DNA of 5,238 nt from Pseudonocardiaceae bacterium (GCA_025937115.1 JAICSB010000271.1:1-5238), one strand, 5' to 3'. Positions 1-5,238 are shown, counted from the stretch's first letter. Translations and numbers: made by a program. Notes: generated by a model not told the origin, from the sequence alone.

Positions 1-602
1 GTGACTGTCACCGCGCCTTCCCGGAGCACCACGGGCTCGTCAGCGGTGAGGTCGATGATGGTGGACGCGATCTCACCGGCGGTCCCACCGTCGAGATACA
101 CCGATACCCGCTCGGCGAGCTGCTCACGGGCCTGCTCGACGGTGGTCGCCGGCGGCTGGCCGGACCGGTTCGCGCTCGACACCGCCATCGGGCCCACCTC
201 GCGGAGCAGTTCCAGCGCGACCGGGTGCAACGGCATCCGCAGGCTGACGGTGCCCCGGGTATCACCCAGATCCCAGCTCAGCGACGGCGCGTGCGGAAGC
301 ACTATCGACAGTCCACCGGGCCAGAACGCCTCGATCAGCGCGCGTACCCGCGGTTGAACGCCCAGCACCAGGCCGTCCACAGTGGACCAGGAACCCACCA
401 GCACGGGAACCGGCATGGCCCGGCCCCGCCCCTTCGCGGCCAGCAGCCCCTGCACCGCCGTCGCCGAGAACGCGTCGCAACCCAGCCCGTAGACGGTGTC
501 GGTGGGCAGCACCACGAGTTGTCCCGCCCGGACCGCGCCCGCCGCCGCAGTCAGCCCGGCGATGCGGCTCTCCGGCAGCGCGCAGCCATAAACAGTGCTC
601 AC
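1..602 (-). CDS. L-threonylcarbamoyladenylate synthase (Sua5/YrdC/TsaC family), C-terminus cut by the window edge
   Basis: Family role: cytoplasmic enzyme that joins threonine, bicarbonate and ATP into threonylcarbamoyl-AMP, the donor for t6A at position 37 of ANN-decoding tRNAs. Seen: translation from the GTG at 602 gives 200 residues with no stop before the window ends. Family motifs are PTDTVYGLG (33-41), KGRGR (57-61), the conserved FWPGGLS (93-99), SSANRSG (142-148) and STIIDL (180-185), which together form the YrdC nucleotide and threonine site. From memory, the M. tuberculosis homologue Rv1301 is about 217 residues, so only a short tail is missing. Start choice: the frame stays open upstream to beyond 710, but GTG at 602 leaves an N-terminus about as long as in Rv1301 and the upstream residues look non-coding. 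No Shine-Dalgarno precedes this GTG. It is divergent from the SGNH hydrolase and no longer abuts prmC. Family certain; exact start fairly sure. Confidence 0.95.
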   Translation of the reverse strand, partial: MSTVYGCALPESRIAGLTAAAGAVRAGQLVVLPTDTVYGLGCDAFSATAVQGLLAAKGRGRAMPVPVLVGSWSTVDGLVLGVQPRVRALIEAFWPGGLSIVLPHAPSLSWDLGDTRGTVSLRMPLHPVALELLREVGPMAVSSANRSGQPPATTVEQAREQLAERVSVYLDGGTAGEIASTIIDLTADEPVVLREGAVTV

Positions 603-610
603 GGATCGCA

Positions 611-616
611 ACAATA
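611..616 (-). promoter_or_regulatory. Candidate -10 element for sua5, giving a near-leaderless transcript
   Basis: On the minus strand this reads TATTGT, matching the actinobacterial TANNNT -10 pattern. Only eight bases separate it from the GTG at 602, so transcription would begin at or within a few bases of the start codon. No convincing -35 lies 17 bases upstream, and there is no Shine-Dalgarno, which agrees with a leaderless mRNA. This is inferred from a short, degenerate motif. Confidence 0.35.
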
Positions 617-652
617 CGACGACCCACAACGGGCCCGGATTTGCCAGCAACG

Positions 653-681
653 TTGACAGCACGTGATCAAGACGGCACGAT
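653..681 (+). promoter_or_regulatory. Candidate SigA-type promoter of the SGNH hydrolase gene
   Basis: A consensus -35 TTGACA (653-658) is followed after exactly 17 bases by CACGAT (676-681), which keeps the key A at position 2 and T at position 6 of the -10. The predicted transcript start is near 688, leaving about 22 leader bases with a GGAGG at 700-704. The -10 lies in the centre of an inverted repeat, so a bound protein there could block it. The -35 and spacing are strong; the -10 is only moderate. Confidence 0.5.
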
Positions 682-687
682 CCGTCT
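670..687. repeat. Inverted repeat AGACGG-N6-CCGTCT around the -10 of the SGNH gene
   Basis: Perfect six-base arms at 670-675 and 682-687 flank a six-base centre, CACGAT, that is also the proposed -10 hexamer. This 18-base geometry suits a dimeric repressor operator, but no regulator gene lies in the window. A chance six-base repeat in GC-rich DNA is possible. It is adjoined, with a two-base overlap, by a second repeat of the same geometry. Confidence 0.4.
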
Positions 688-703
688 CCGATCACCTTCG
701 GAG
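686..703. repeat. Inverted repeat CTCCGA-N6-TCGGAG covering the SGNH ribosome-binding site
   Basis: Perfect six-base arms at 686-691 and 698-703 enclose a six-base centre. One G-U and one G-C pair outside extend the stem to 684-705. The right arm contains most of the GGAGG Shine-Dalgarno (700-704), so in RNA the stem would hide it. If transcription starts near 688 as predicted, part of the left arm is missing from the mRNA and the stem would be weaker; then a DNA-level operator is more likely. Confidence 0.4.
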
Positions 704-704
704 G
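700..704 (+). promoter_or_regulatory. Shine-Dalgarno GGAGG fixing the TTG start at 710
   Basis: GGAGG lies five bases before the TTG at 710 and decides between that start and an upstream in-frame TTG at 641, which has no such site. Starting at 710 also puts the signal peptide directly at the N-terminus. Confidence 0.7.
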
Positions 705-709
705 CTTCC

Positions 710-1612
710 TTGCTCGCGTACCGCCCTACTGTCCTCGCTGCCGCAGCGACCGTGCTCGCGCTGCTGGCGTTTCCCGGCAGCTCGCGCGCCGCCATCGGGA
801 AGGCACCGAGGCACTATGTGGCGCTCGGTGACTCCTACACCGCAGGTCCGGTGATCCCAGTGCAGCGCATCGACCCGATCGGCTGTGAGCGCTCGACCAA
901 CAACTACCCGGCGCTGCTCGCCCGGACACTGCAGATCCGCGACTACACCGATGTGAGCTGCAGCGGCGCGAAGACCGTCAACATGACGGCTCCGCAGGCG
1001 GTCCCGCTGCTGGGCGTCAACCCACCACAGTTCGACGCCCTGCGCCCAGATACCGACCTCGTCACGCTGACCATCAGTGGCAACGACATCGGTTTCACGG
1101 AACTCATCTTCACCTGCGCCCGGCTCAGCGTCACCGACCCGTTCGGCAACCCCTGCCAGCGAGCGGCCACCGCCGAAGGCGGGGATTTCTATGCGCAGCG
1201 CATCGCCGAGGCGGCACCCAAGGTCGCGCAGGTGCTCGACGGTATCCGGGCCCGCTCGCCGCACGCGACGCTGCTACTGGTGGGATACCTACGCATCCTG
1301 CCGCCGGCGGTGGGCTGCTATCCGGTGTTCCCGGTCGCCAGCGGCGACGTGCCGTACCTGGACAGTCTGGAGCAGCGCCTCAACACCATGCTGGCCGACC
1401 AGGCTTTCACACACGGCGCGGCATTCGTCGACTCCTACGGAAGCTCGCTGGGCCATGACGCGTGCAAGCTGCCCGGGCAGAAATGGGTGGAGGGGACCGT
1501 TCCCACCAGCCCAGCCGCCCCGGTACACCCCAACGCCATCGGCATGCAAGAGGTTGCAGCTTTCGCTCGGGAGACTCTCACTAACCTGGCCGAGGCACGG
1601 GCTGTGGGCTGA
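710..1612 (+). CDS. Secreted SGNH/GDSL-family hydrolase (esterase/lipase-like)
   Basis: Predicted extracellular ester hydrolase; substrate unknown. The TTG start gives 300 residues. Residues 1-27 form a signal peptide: short n-region with one Arg, hydrophobic core 6-21, then PGSSRA with likely cleavage after Ala27. Block I is GDSYTAG with catalytic Ser42, block II is SCSGA with Gly86, block III is SGNDIG with Asn125 for the oxyanion hole, and block V is VHPN with His273. The Asp usually three residues before that His is replaced by Ala270. Six cysteines (59, 84, 136, 149, 203, 252) would allow three disulfides, as in the Streptomyces scabies esterase group, where a Ser-His pair works with a backbone carbonyl instead of Asp. 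A polyester, lipid or glycan ester substrate are all possible. It lies opposite to the neighbouring housekeeping genes and overlaps the prmC 3' end by 32 bases. Confidence 0.9.
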   Translation: MLAYRPTVLAAAATVLALLAFPGSSRAAIGKAPRHYVALGDSYTAGPVIPVQRIDPIGCERSTNNYPALLARTLQIRDYTDVSCSGAKTVNMTAPQAVPLLGVNPPQFDALRPDTDLVTLTISGNDIGFTELIFTCARLSVTDPFGNPCQRAATAEGGDFYAQRIAEAAPKVAQVLDGIRARSPHATLLLVGYLRILPPAVGCYPVFPVASGDVPYLDSLEQRLNTMLADQAFTHGAAFVDSYGSSLGHDACKLPGQKWVEGTVPTSPAAPVHPNAIGMQEVAAFARETLTNLAEARAVG

Positions 1613-2480
1613 TCATTGTGGCCCGCCGGGCGGTGGCGAACCGCGGCCGACCGGCTAGGTCGAGGTGGTCGGCCACGTCGGTGAGCACCCGCCGGGCGGC
1701 GAGCAGCGCGGGGACGGCCACAGCGTGCGAGTCGTCGTGTTCGATCGCGATGCTGCCCCCCTCGCGGAGCAACCTGGTCCCGGTCCGCACCACGTCAGGA
1801 ATCACGGCGAGGCCATCGTCGCCAGCGAAGAGGGCGCCAGGCGGGTCGTGCCAGGCCACCTCGGGTGGGAGTGCAGCGTCCAGCGGCACATAGGGTGGGT
1901 TGCACAGCACCAGGTGCGCCATCCCATCCAGCGCGACCAGCAGTCCAGGATCGGCGACGTCCCCGGCGTACAGCACCACCGGCGTGTCCCCGGCCGCGGC
2001 CCGCGTATCGACGTTGCGCCGCGCCCAGCTCAGCGCCACCGGGTCCCGTTCGACGGCGTGGACCTGCGCATCGGGTCTGACGTGCGCCACCGCCAGCGCC
2101 AGCGCACCGGAGCCGGTGCAGAGATCGATCACCAGCGGCTGCGCCACGCCGTCCAATGCGGCCAGACCCCAGGTCAGCAACGCTTCGGTCTCCGGGCGCG
2201 GGATGAACACCCCGGGCCCGACCGCGACGTCGATGGGACCCATCGCGGCTGTCCCGGTGAGGTGCTGCAACGGCACCCGCTTGGCGCGTCGAGAAACCAG
2301 CAACCGCAATGCCTCGACCACGGGCTGGTCGACCAGCGGAACCATCGGCAGCCGCCCTCGCGGCACGCCGACCACGTGCGCCGCGAGGAGTTCGGAGTCC
2401 ACCCGGGGGGACTCCACCCCGGCGTCGGTGAGGATCCGTTGCGCCTCTAGCACCGCCAGGCGCAACGGTTGCCTGCTCAC
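1581..2480 (-). CDS. prmC: Peptide chain release factor N5-glutamine methyltransferase
   Basis: SAM-dependent cytoplasmic enzyme that methylates the glutamine of the GGQ motif in release factors RF1 and RF2. The 299 residues comprise an N-terminal helical domain (about 1-75) that recognises the release factor, then a Rossmann methyltransferase domain. Visible motifs are IPRPETE (93-99), DLCTGSG (119-125; SAM-binding loop, family usually has GTGSG), acidic Glu144 at the end of strand two, and the catalytic NPPY (194-197) that holds the glutamine amide. The GTG start overlaps the prfA stop as GTGA, which points to coupled translation with its substrate, and the length is normal for the family. 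There is no strong Shine-Dalgarno, so coupling probably carries initiation. The stop (TAG, 1581-1583) lies inside the convergent SGNH gene. Family memory: M. tuberculosis Rv1300 (hemK) has the same place after prfA. Confidence 0.97.
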   Translation of the reverse strand: MSRQPLRLAVLEAQRILTDAGVESPRVDSELLAAHVVGVPRGRLPMVPLVDQPVVEALRLLVSRRAKRVPLQHLTGTAAMGPIDVAVGPGVFIPRPETEALLTWGLAALDGVAQPLVIDLCTGSGALALAVAHVRPDAQVHAVERDPVALSWARRNVDTRAAAGDTPVVLYAGDVADPGLLVALDGMAHLVLCNPPYVPLDAALPPEVAWHDPPGALFAGDDGLAVIPDVVRTGTRLLREGGSIAIEHDDSHAVAVPALLAARRVLTDVADHLDLAGRPRFATARRATMISPQPVPRPG

Positions 2481-3541
2481 GAGCCCCGCAGCCGCAGCTC
2501 ACGATCCGCCGCGATCAACGCGTCCAGCACCCCGTCGAGATCTCCGTCGAGCACCGCATCGAGGTTGTAGGCCTTGTAGTTGACGCGATGATCGGAGATC
2601 CGGTTCTCCGCGAAGTTGTAGGTACGCACCCGCTCGGACCGGTCGACGGTGCGAACTTGGGAGCGGCGCTGGTCGGAGGCCTCCTGCTGAGCTTTCTCGT
2701 CAGCTAACGCCTGCAGCCGAGCCCGCAGCACCGCGGTGGCCCGGATCCGGTTCTGGATCTGCGACTTCTCGTTCTGGCAGGACACCACGGTCCCGGTCGG
2801 AAGGTGGGTGATGCGCACCGCGGAGTCGGTGGTGTTGACGCTCTGCCCGCCGGGACCCGACGAGCGGTAGACGTCGATCCGCAGGTCCTTGTCCTCGATC
2901 TCGATCGCAACGTCGTCTGGTTCTGGGTAGACCATCACTCCCGCCGCCGAGGTGTGAATCCGCCCGGACGACTCGGTGACCGGGACTCGTTGCACCCGAT
3001 GCACCCCACCCTCGAACTTCAACCGCTCCCAGACCCCGGACTGTGCGGCTTTGACCGCAACCGTGACGTCCTTGTAGCCGCCCAGGTCCGATTCAGTGGC
3101 GTCGAGCACCTCAGCCCGCCAGCCGTGCCGCTCGGCGTAGCGCAGGTACATCCGTAGCAGGTCTCCGGCGAACAGTGCGGACTCCGCGCCGCCCTCCCCT
3201 GACTTGATCTCCATCACCACGTCGGAGTCGTCGTGCGGGTCGCGGGGCAGCAACAGGTCGGCTAGCTCGGTTTCCAGCCGCGGCACCCGGTCGGCGAGGG
3301 CATCAGCTTCGGCAGCGAAGGCCGGATCCTCGGCGGCGAGCTCGCGAGCGGCCTCGACGTCGCCGCGGACCTGATCCAGCTCACGAACCGCCCGCACAAT
3401 GCGGGATAACTCGCCGTAGCGCCGCCCCACCTTGCGAGCGGTATCGGGATCAGCATGCAACCCAGGATCAGCGAGCTGATGCTCCAGCTCAGCGTGCGCG
3501 ACCAGCAGCGCCTGAACTGCCGCGGTGTCCACGCCGGTCAC
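2477..3541 (-). CDS. prfA: Peptide chain release factor 1 (RF1)
   Basis: RF1 reads UAA and UAG in the ribosomal A site and triggers release of the finished protein. With the GTG at 3541 it has 354 residues, the usual size. In this numbering the N-terminal helical domain spans about 1-100, the stop-codon reading motif is PVT (187-189, the RF1-type P-x-T, not the SPF of RF2) within [17 protein letters not shown], and the catalytic GGQ is 231-233 in [18 protein letters not shown] conserved [14 protein letters not shown] stretch lies at about 306-319. Start choice: TTG at 3544 is directly followed by GTG at 3541. The purine-rich GAGTGGGG (3546-3553) is four bases from the GTG but only one from the TTG, so GTG is preferred. 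The TGA overlaps the prmC start by four bases, and rpmE lies about 50 bases upstream, so rpmE-prfA-prmC probably form one transcript. Confidence 0.97.
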   Translation of the reverse strand: MTGVDTAAVQALLVAHAELEHQLADPGLHADPDTARKVGRRYGELSRIVRAVRELDQVRGDVEAARELAAEDPAFAAEADALADRVPRLETELADLLLPRDPHDDSDVVMEIKSGEGGAESALFAGDLLRMYLRYAERHGWRAEVLDATESDLGGYKDVTVAVKAAQSGVWERLKFEGGVHRVQRVPVTESSGRIHTSAAGVMVYPEPDDVAIEIEDKDLRIDVYRSSGPGGQSVNTTDSAVRITHLPTGTVVSCQNEKSQIQNRIRATAVLRARLQALADEKAQQEASDQRRSQVRTVDRSERVRTYNFAENRISDHRVNYKAYNLDAVLDGDLDGVLDALIAADRELRLRGS

Positions 3542-3592
3542 CAATCCCCACTCGTGTCGATTTCCATTCGATAGCGCTTGGACTCCGGCGCC

Positions 3593-3805
3593 CTACTTCT
3601 GCCGTTTGCCGTAGCGCTTCTCGAAGCGCGCCACCCGGCCACCGGTATCCAGAATCTTCTGCTTGCCGGTGTAGAAGGGATGGCAGTTAGAGCACACTTC
3701 GACGTTGATCTGACCGTCGCGCTTGGTGCTGCGAGTGACGAAGGAGTTGCCACAACCGCAGGTGACCTGCGTCTCGACGTACTCCGGGTGGATGCCCTGC
3801 TTCAT
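3593..3805 (-). CDS. rpmE: Large ribosomal subunit protein bL31, zinc-binding (C+) form
   Basis: bL31 bridges the central protuberance of the 50S subunit to the 30S head. The 70-residue product begins MKQGIHPEY, the usual bL31 start, and carries the complete zinc ligand set Cys16, Cys18, Cys38 and Cys41 (CGC and CSNC), so it is the zinc-dependent C+ form and not the cysteine-free paralogue made under zinc starvation. The basic tail ([11 protein letters not shown]) fits RNA contact. ATG at 3805 has a good Shine-Dalgarno, AGAGGA, five bases upstream. The gene follows a 156-base spacer with a possible promoter and precedes prfA by about 50 bases. In M. tuberculosis, rpmE (Rv1298) directly follows rho; here a PLP-enzyme gene stands between them. 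Confidence 0.98.
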   Translation of the reverse strand: MKQGIHPEYVETQVTCGCGNSFVTRSTKRDGQINVEVCSNCHPFYTGKQKILDTGGRVARFEKRYGKRQK

Positions 3806-3810
3806 GGATG

Positions 3811-3816
3811 TCCTCT
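3811..3816 (-). promoter_or_regulatory. Shine-Dalgarno of rpmE
   Basis: Minus-strand AGAGGA lies five bases before the ATG at 3805 and confirms that start. It is the cleanest ribosome-binding site on this strand of the window. Confidence 0.75.
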
Positions 3817-3875
3817 CTTCATGGCCGCCGGGTCCCCGTGATCGTGTGCGCGGGGTGAACCGGAACCGGACGGTG

Positions 3876-3901
3876 CACTGGCTGGCCTATGACAGGCAGT
3901 G
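3876..3901. repeat. Imperfect inverted repeat at the head of the rpmE leader
   Basis: On the plus strand CACTG (3876-3880) plus CTG (3882-3884) pair with CAG (3893-3895) plus CAGTG (3897-3901), with one mismatch between the two segments and an eight-base loop. If transcription of rpmE starts near 3904 this forms a stem-loop at the very 5' end of the mRNA. It could stabilise or regulate the leader. Eight paired bases with a mismatch are suggestive only. Confidence 0.3.
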
Positions 3902-3910
3902 AGCCGTGAC

Positions 3911-3916
3911 AGTGTA
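3911..3916 (-). promoter_or_regulatory. Candidate -10 element for rpmE-prfA-prmC
   Basis: Minus-strand TACACT fits the actinobacterial TANNNT pattern. A start about seven bases downstream falls on a G near 3904 and gives a leader of almost 100 bases. No good -35 is visible at the usual spacing, which is common for actinobacterial promoters. The 156-base gap before a ribosomal-protein gene makes a promoter somewhere in 3806-3961 likely; this exact site is a guess from one short motif. Confidence 0.33.
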
Positions 3917-3945
3917 AACCGTCAGCGGTACTGCGATGTTCCCGC

Positions 3946-3970
3946 CTGTTGACCTGATCATTCACAACAG
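3946..3970. repeat. Inverted repeat overlapping the stop codon of the class IV PLP-enzyme gene
   Basis: CTGTTG (3946-3951) and CAACAG (3965-3970) are perfect six-base arms around a 13-base centre that includes the palindrome TGATCA and the gene's TGA stop. It has no T-run afterwards, so it does not look like a classic intrinsic terminator. It may be a weak 3' stem or chance. Confidence 0.25.
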
Positions 3971-4756
3971 CTCGGGCGGGATATCCGCGTACTGCCTGCG
4001 CAAGATACCCAGCACCGGATGCTCGTGCGCCCAGTGGATAGCGTCGACCGCGCTGACGGAACGAACGCCGACTGCGGCGTTAGTGGCGAACACCGCTTCC
4101 ACGCCGGCTAAGTCGCGCAGCGTGACCGGCGCGGTAGTGGCATGGGTCTGCCGAGCCTCGTTGATTAGTCTCATGGTGACGCCCGCAAGACAGTCCGCCT
4201 GGGGCCAGACGATCCGATCACCATCAACGAAACCGACGTTCGATGTGGTCGCTTCGGAGATCGTCGCCGCGGCGTCGATGAACAACGCGTCGTCGAAGCC
4301 ATCGCGCTGCGCGACGCGCCGCCACCGAAGCGCGCCGAACAGCCCGACATGTTTGACCTCGGGCAGGTCTCTGCAATACGGGGCTGACTGCAGACGCAAC
4401 GGAGGCAGCGGCGCCATCGCGGCCAGCCGGGTGGTGACCAACAGCTGCGGCGCGGCGTCCGCTCCGGGGCGCCCGAGTTCGAGATCGGGGTCGAACACGG
4501 TCACCCGGACCACGACCGATCCGGCGGTGTCAGCCAGCGCCCGCCGGACGAGATGCCGGACCCGGTCGGGGTCCAGATCAGCATCGAAGATCCGGCGGCA
4601 GTCCCGCATCAGGCGTTCCAGGTGCAGGGTCAGACCCCGGACTCGCTGGTCATCGACCCGCATCGAGGTGTAGTGACCGTAGTTGAGCAGAGCGAGCGCG
4701 GTGACCTGATCAAGGTCGGCGCCACCGCCGCTACGGTGCCCTAGCTGCCCTTTCAG
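3962..4756 (-). CDS. Class IV (fold-type IV) PLP-dependent aminotransferase / aminodeoxychorismate lyase-like protein, start codon unusual
   Basis: Cytoplasmic PLP enzyme of the branched-chain aminotransferase/PabC/D-amino-acid aminotransferase superfamily; its reaction cannot be settled from sequence. Numbered from a possible CTG start at 4756 (264 residues), it shows NYGHYTSM (25-32), [10 protein letters not shown] (40-49) with Arg48 a candidate phosphate ligand, Lys135 in PEVKHVG as the likely PLP-anchoring lysine, [10 protein letters not shown] (152-161), ISEATTSN (166-173) with Glu168, and GVTM (192-195). These fit the actinobacterial class IV family in which a NYGHFTTM-like stretch lies near residue 20-25. 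The frame upstream of ATG 4663 has no ATG, GTG or TTG back into rho, yet encodes that conserved stretch. Hence the real start is probably CTG 4756, sharing CTGA with the rho stop. A database start at ATG 4663 (233 residues, no Shine-Dalgarno) would cut the fold. Family sure; start uncertain. Confidence 0.85.
   Translation of the reverse strand: MKGQLGHRSGGGADLDQVTALALLNYGHYTSMRVDDQRVRGLTLHLERLMRDCRRIFDADLDPDRVRHLVRRALADTAGSVVVRVTVFDPDLELGRPGADAAPQLLVTTRLAAMAPLPPLRLQSAPYCRDLPEVKHVGLFGALRWRRVAQRDGFDDALFIDAAATISEATTSNVGFVDGDRIVWPQADCLAGVTMRLINEARQTHATTAPVTLRDLAGVEAVFATNAAVGVRSVSAVDAIHWAHEHPVLGILRRQYADIPPELL
4703..4717. repeat. Inverted repeat GACCT-N5-AGGTC in the 5' part of the PLP-enzyme gene
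   Basis: Perfect five-base arms (4703-4707, 4713-4717) around GATCA. It lies between the rho stop and the ATG at 4663. Its left part recurs as TGACCTGATCA at 3950-3960, next to the stop of the same gene. It could be an operator or an RNA stem, but it also encodes residues of the predicted N-terminus, and chance is a good explanation. Confidence 0.22.
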
Positions 4757-5238
4757 TCGGTGCCGTTGCCGGCTGTCGACTTCGAGACCTGCATCAGGAA
4801 CTCGATGTTGGTGCGGGTTTTGCGCAGCTGGGCCAGCAGCAGATCGATGGCCTGCTGAGACTCCAGTCCGGACAGCACTCGCCGCAGCTTGTGGTAGATG
4901 GCGAGCTCGTCCGGGGACAGTAGGAGCTCCTCCTTGCGGGTGCCGGAGGGGTTGACGTCGATGGCCGGGAAGATCCGCTTGTCGGCGATCTTGCGGTCGA
5001 GTTTGAGCTCGGCGTTACCGGTTCCCTTGAACTCCTCGAAGATCACGGTGTCCATCGTCGACCCGGTCTCGACCAGCGCGGTCGCGAAGATGGTCAGCGA
5101 GCCGCCATCCTCGATATTCCGGGCCGCACCCAGGAATCGCTTCGGCGGGTACAGCGCGGTGGAGTCCACCCCGCCGGACAGGATCCGGCCGGATGCCGGT
5201 GCTGCCAGGTTGTAGGCCCGGCCCAGCCGGGTGATGGA
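4753..5238 (-). CDS. rho: Transcription termination factor Rho, C-terminal part (start lies outside the window)
   Basis: Rho is a hexameric RNA-dependent ATPase that pulls itself along nascent RNA and ends transcription. The 161 visible residues enter in frame at the window edge and run to TGA. They begin in the secondary RNA-binding R-loop region ([10 protein letters not shown]), continue with [21 protein letters not shown], then [18 protein letters not shown], the [11 protein letters not shown] segment that carries conserved subunit-interface residues, [19 protein letters not shown], and a helical C-terminus ending STAGNGTD. All of this aligns colinearly with E. coli Rho from memory. The N-terminal extension, primary RNA-binding domain and Walker motifs lie beyond 5238. 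A GTG at 5169 is internal and is not the start. Its stop is two bases into the possible CTG start of the PLP-enzyme gene. In M. tuberculosis rho (Rv1297) is followed directly by rpmE. Confidence 0.97.
   Translation of the reverse strand, partial: SITRLGRAYNLAAPASGRILSGGVDSTALYPPKRFLGAARNIEDGGSLTIFATALVETGSTMDTVIFEEFKGTGNAELKLDRKIADKRIFPAIDVNPSGTRKEELLLSPDELAIYHKLRRVLSGLESQQAIDLLLAQLRKTRTNIEFLMQVSKSTAGNGTD

Noticed and set aside
225..656. Plus-strand open frames across the sua5 region, including 1-357
   Set aside because: They are antisense to a full-length match to the Sua5/YrdC family; their products are low-complexity Arg/Ser/Pro-rich.
641..709. Upstream TTG at 641 as start of the SGNH gene (23 extra residues)
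   Set aside because: No Shine-Dalgarno, and the added residues would place a charged stretch before the signal peptide. TTG 710 has GGAGG at ideal distance and the predicted promoter lies inside 641-709.
692..1264. 190-codon minus-strand open frame inside the SGNH gene
   Set aside because: The SGNH frame has signal peptide, GDS, SGND and HPN blocks; the antisense frame has none and no ribosome-binding site.
1665..2450. 261-codon plus-strand open frame antisense to prmC
   Set aside because: It mirrors prmC, whose family motifs are all in place on the other strand. The product has no recognisable domain and is rich in Arg, Gly and His as expected of a GC-rich shadow frame.
3946..3970. Intrinsic terminator after the PLP-enzyme gene
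   Set aside because: The stem is only six base pairs with a long loop and no following T-run; kept only as a weak inverted repeat.
3936..4673. 245-codon plus-strand open frame antisense to the PLP-enzyme gene
   Set aside because: Ser/Arg-rich low-complexity product without motifs, opposite a frame with clear class IV aminotransferase motifs.
5167..5169. GTG at 5169 as start of a short rho-like gene
   Set aside because: The frame continues upstream to the window edge with conserved Rho sequence ([10 protein letters not shown]...), so this GTG is an internal valine.
1..5238. CRISPR arrays, tRNA or rRNA genes, insertion sequences, toxin-antitoxin or defence genes
   Set aside because: No regular repeat-spacer pattern, tRNA-like fold, transposase motif or small paired genes were recognised on either strand.

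Overview
This is a GC-rich window (roughly two-thirds G+C) with GTG and TTG starts and short gene overlaps. Its order of rho, rpmE, prfA, prmC and sua5 on one strand is the order known from Mycobacterium tuberculosis (Rv1297-Rv1301). It is therefore most likely an actinobacterial chromosome of the order Mycobacteriales; genus and species cannot be read from the sequence. No tRNA, rRNA, CRISPR array, insertion sequence or phage gene was seen, and no gene-free stretch exceeds 300 bases.

Reading the minus strand from right to left: 4753-5238 is the C-terminal third or less of transcription termination factor Rho. It is followed with almost no gap by a fold-type IV (class IV) PLP aminotransferase/lyase, 3962 to about 4756, whose N-terminus has no ATG, GTG or TTG start. 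After a 156-base spacer with a candidate promoter come rpmE (bL31, zinc-binding form), prfA (RF1) and prmC (RF1/RF2 glutamine methyltransferase). prfA and prmC overlap by four bases (GTGA). PrmC methylates the GGQ glutamine that RF1 carries, so enzyme and substrate are translationally coupled.

The left part departs from the conserved order. A secreted SGNH/GDSL hydrolase (710-1612) lies on the plus strand between prmC and sua5. Its 3' end overlaps that of prmC by 32 bases, and its 5' end is divergent from sua5 (602 to the left edge, incomplete). Sua5 makes the threonylcarbamoyl-AMP used for tRNA t6A37. Because the hydrolase interrupts the operon, sua5 needs its own promoter, and a -10-like hexamer just upstream would give a nearly leaderless mRNA. 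The 107-base divergent spacer also holds a good TTGACA promoter for the hydrolase and two adjoining 18-base inverted repeats, one around the -10 and one covering the Shine-Dalgarno.

Overall this is a housekeeping translation/termination cluster carrying two accessory enzymes (SGNH hydrolase and class IV PLP enzyme). I found no evidence of a wholly new system. The most interesting points are the start of the PLP enzyme and the architecture of the divergent spacer.
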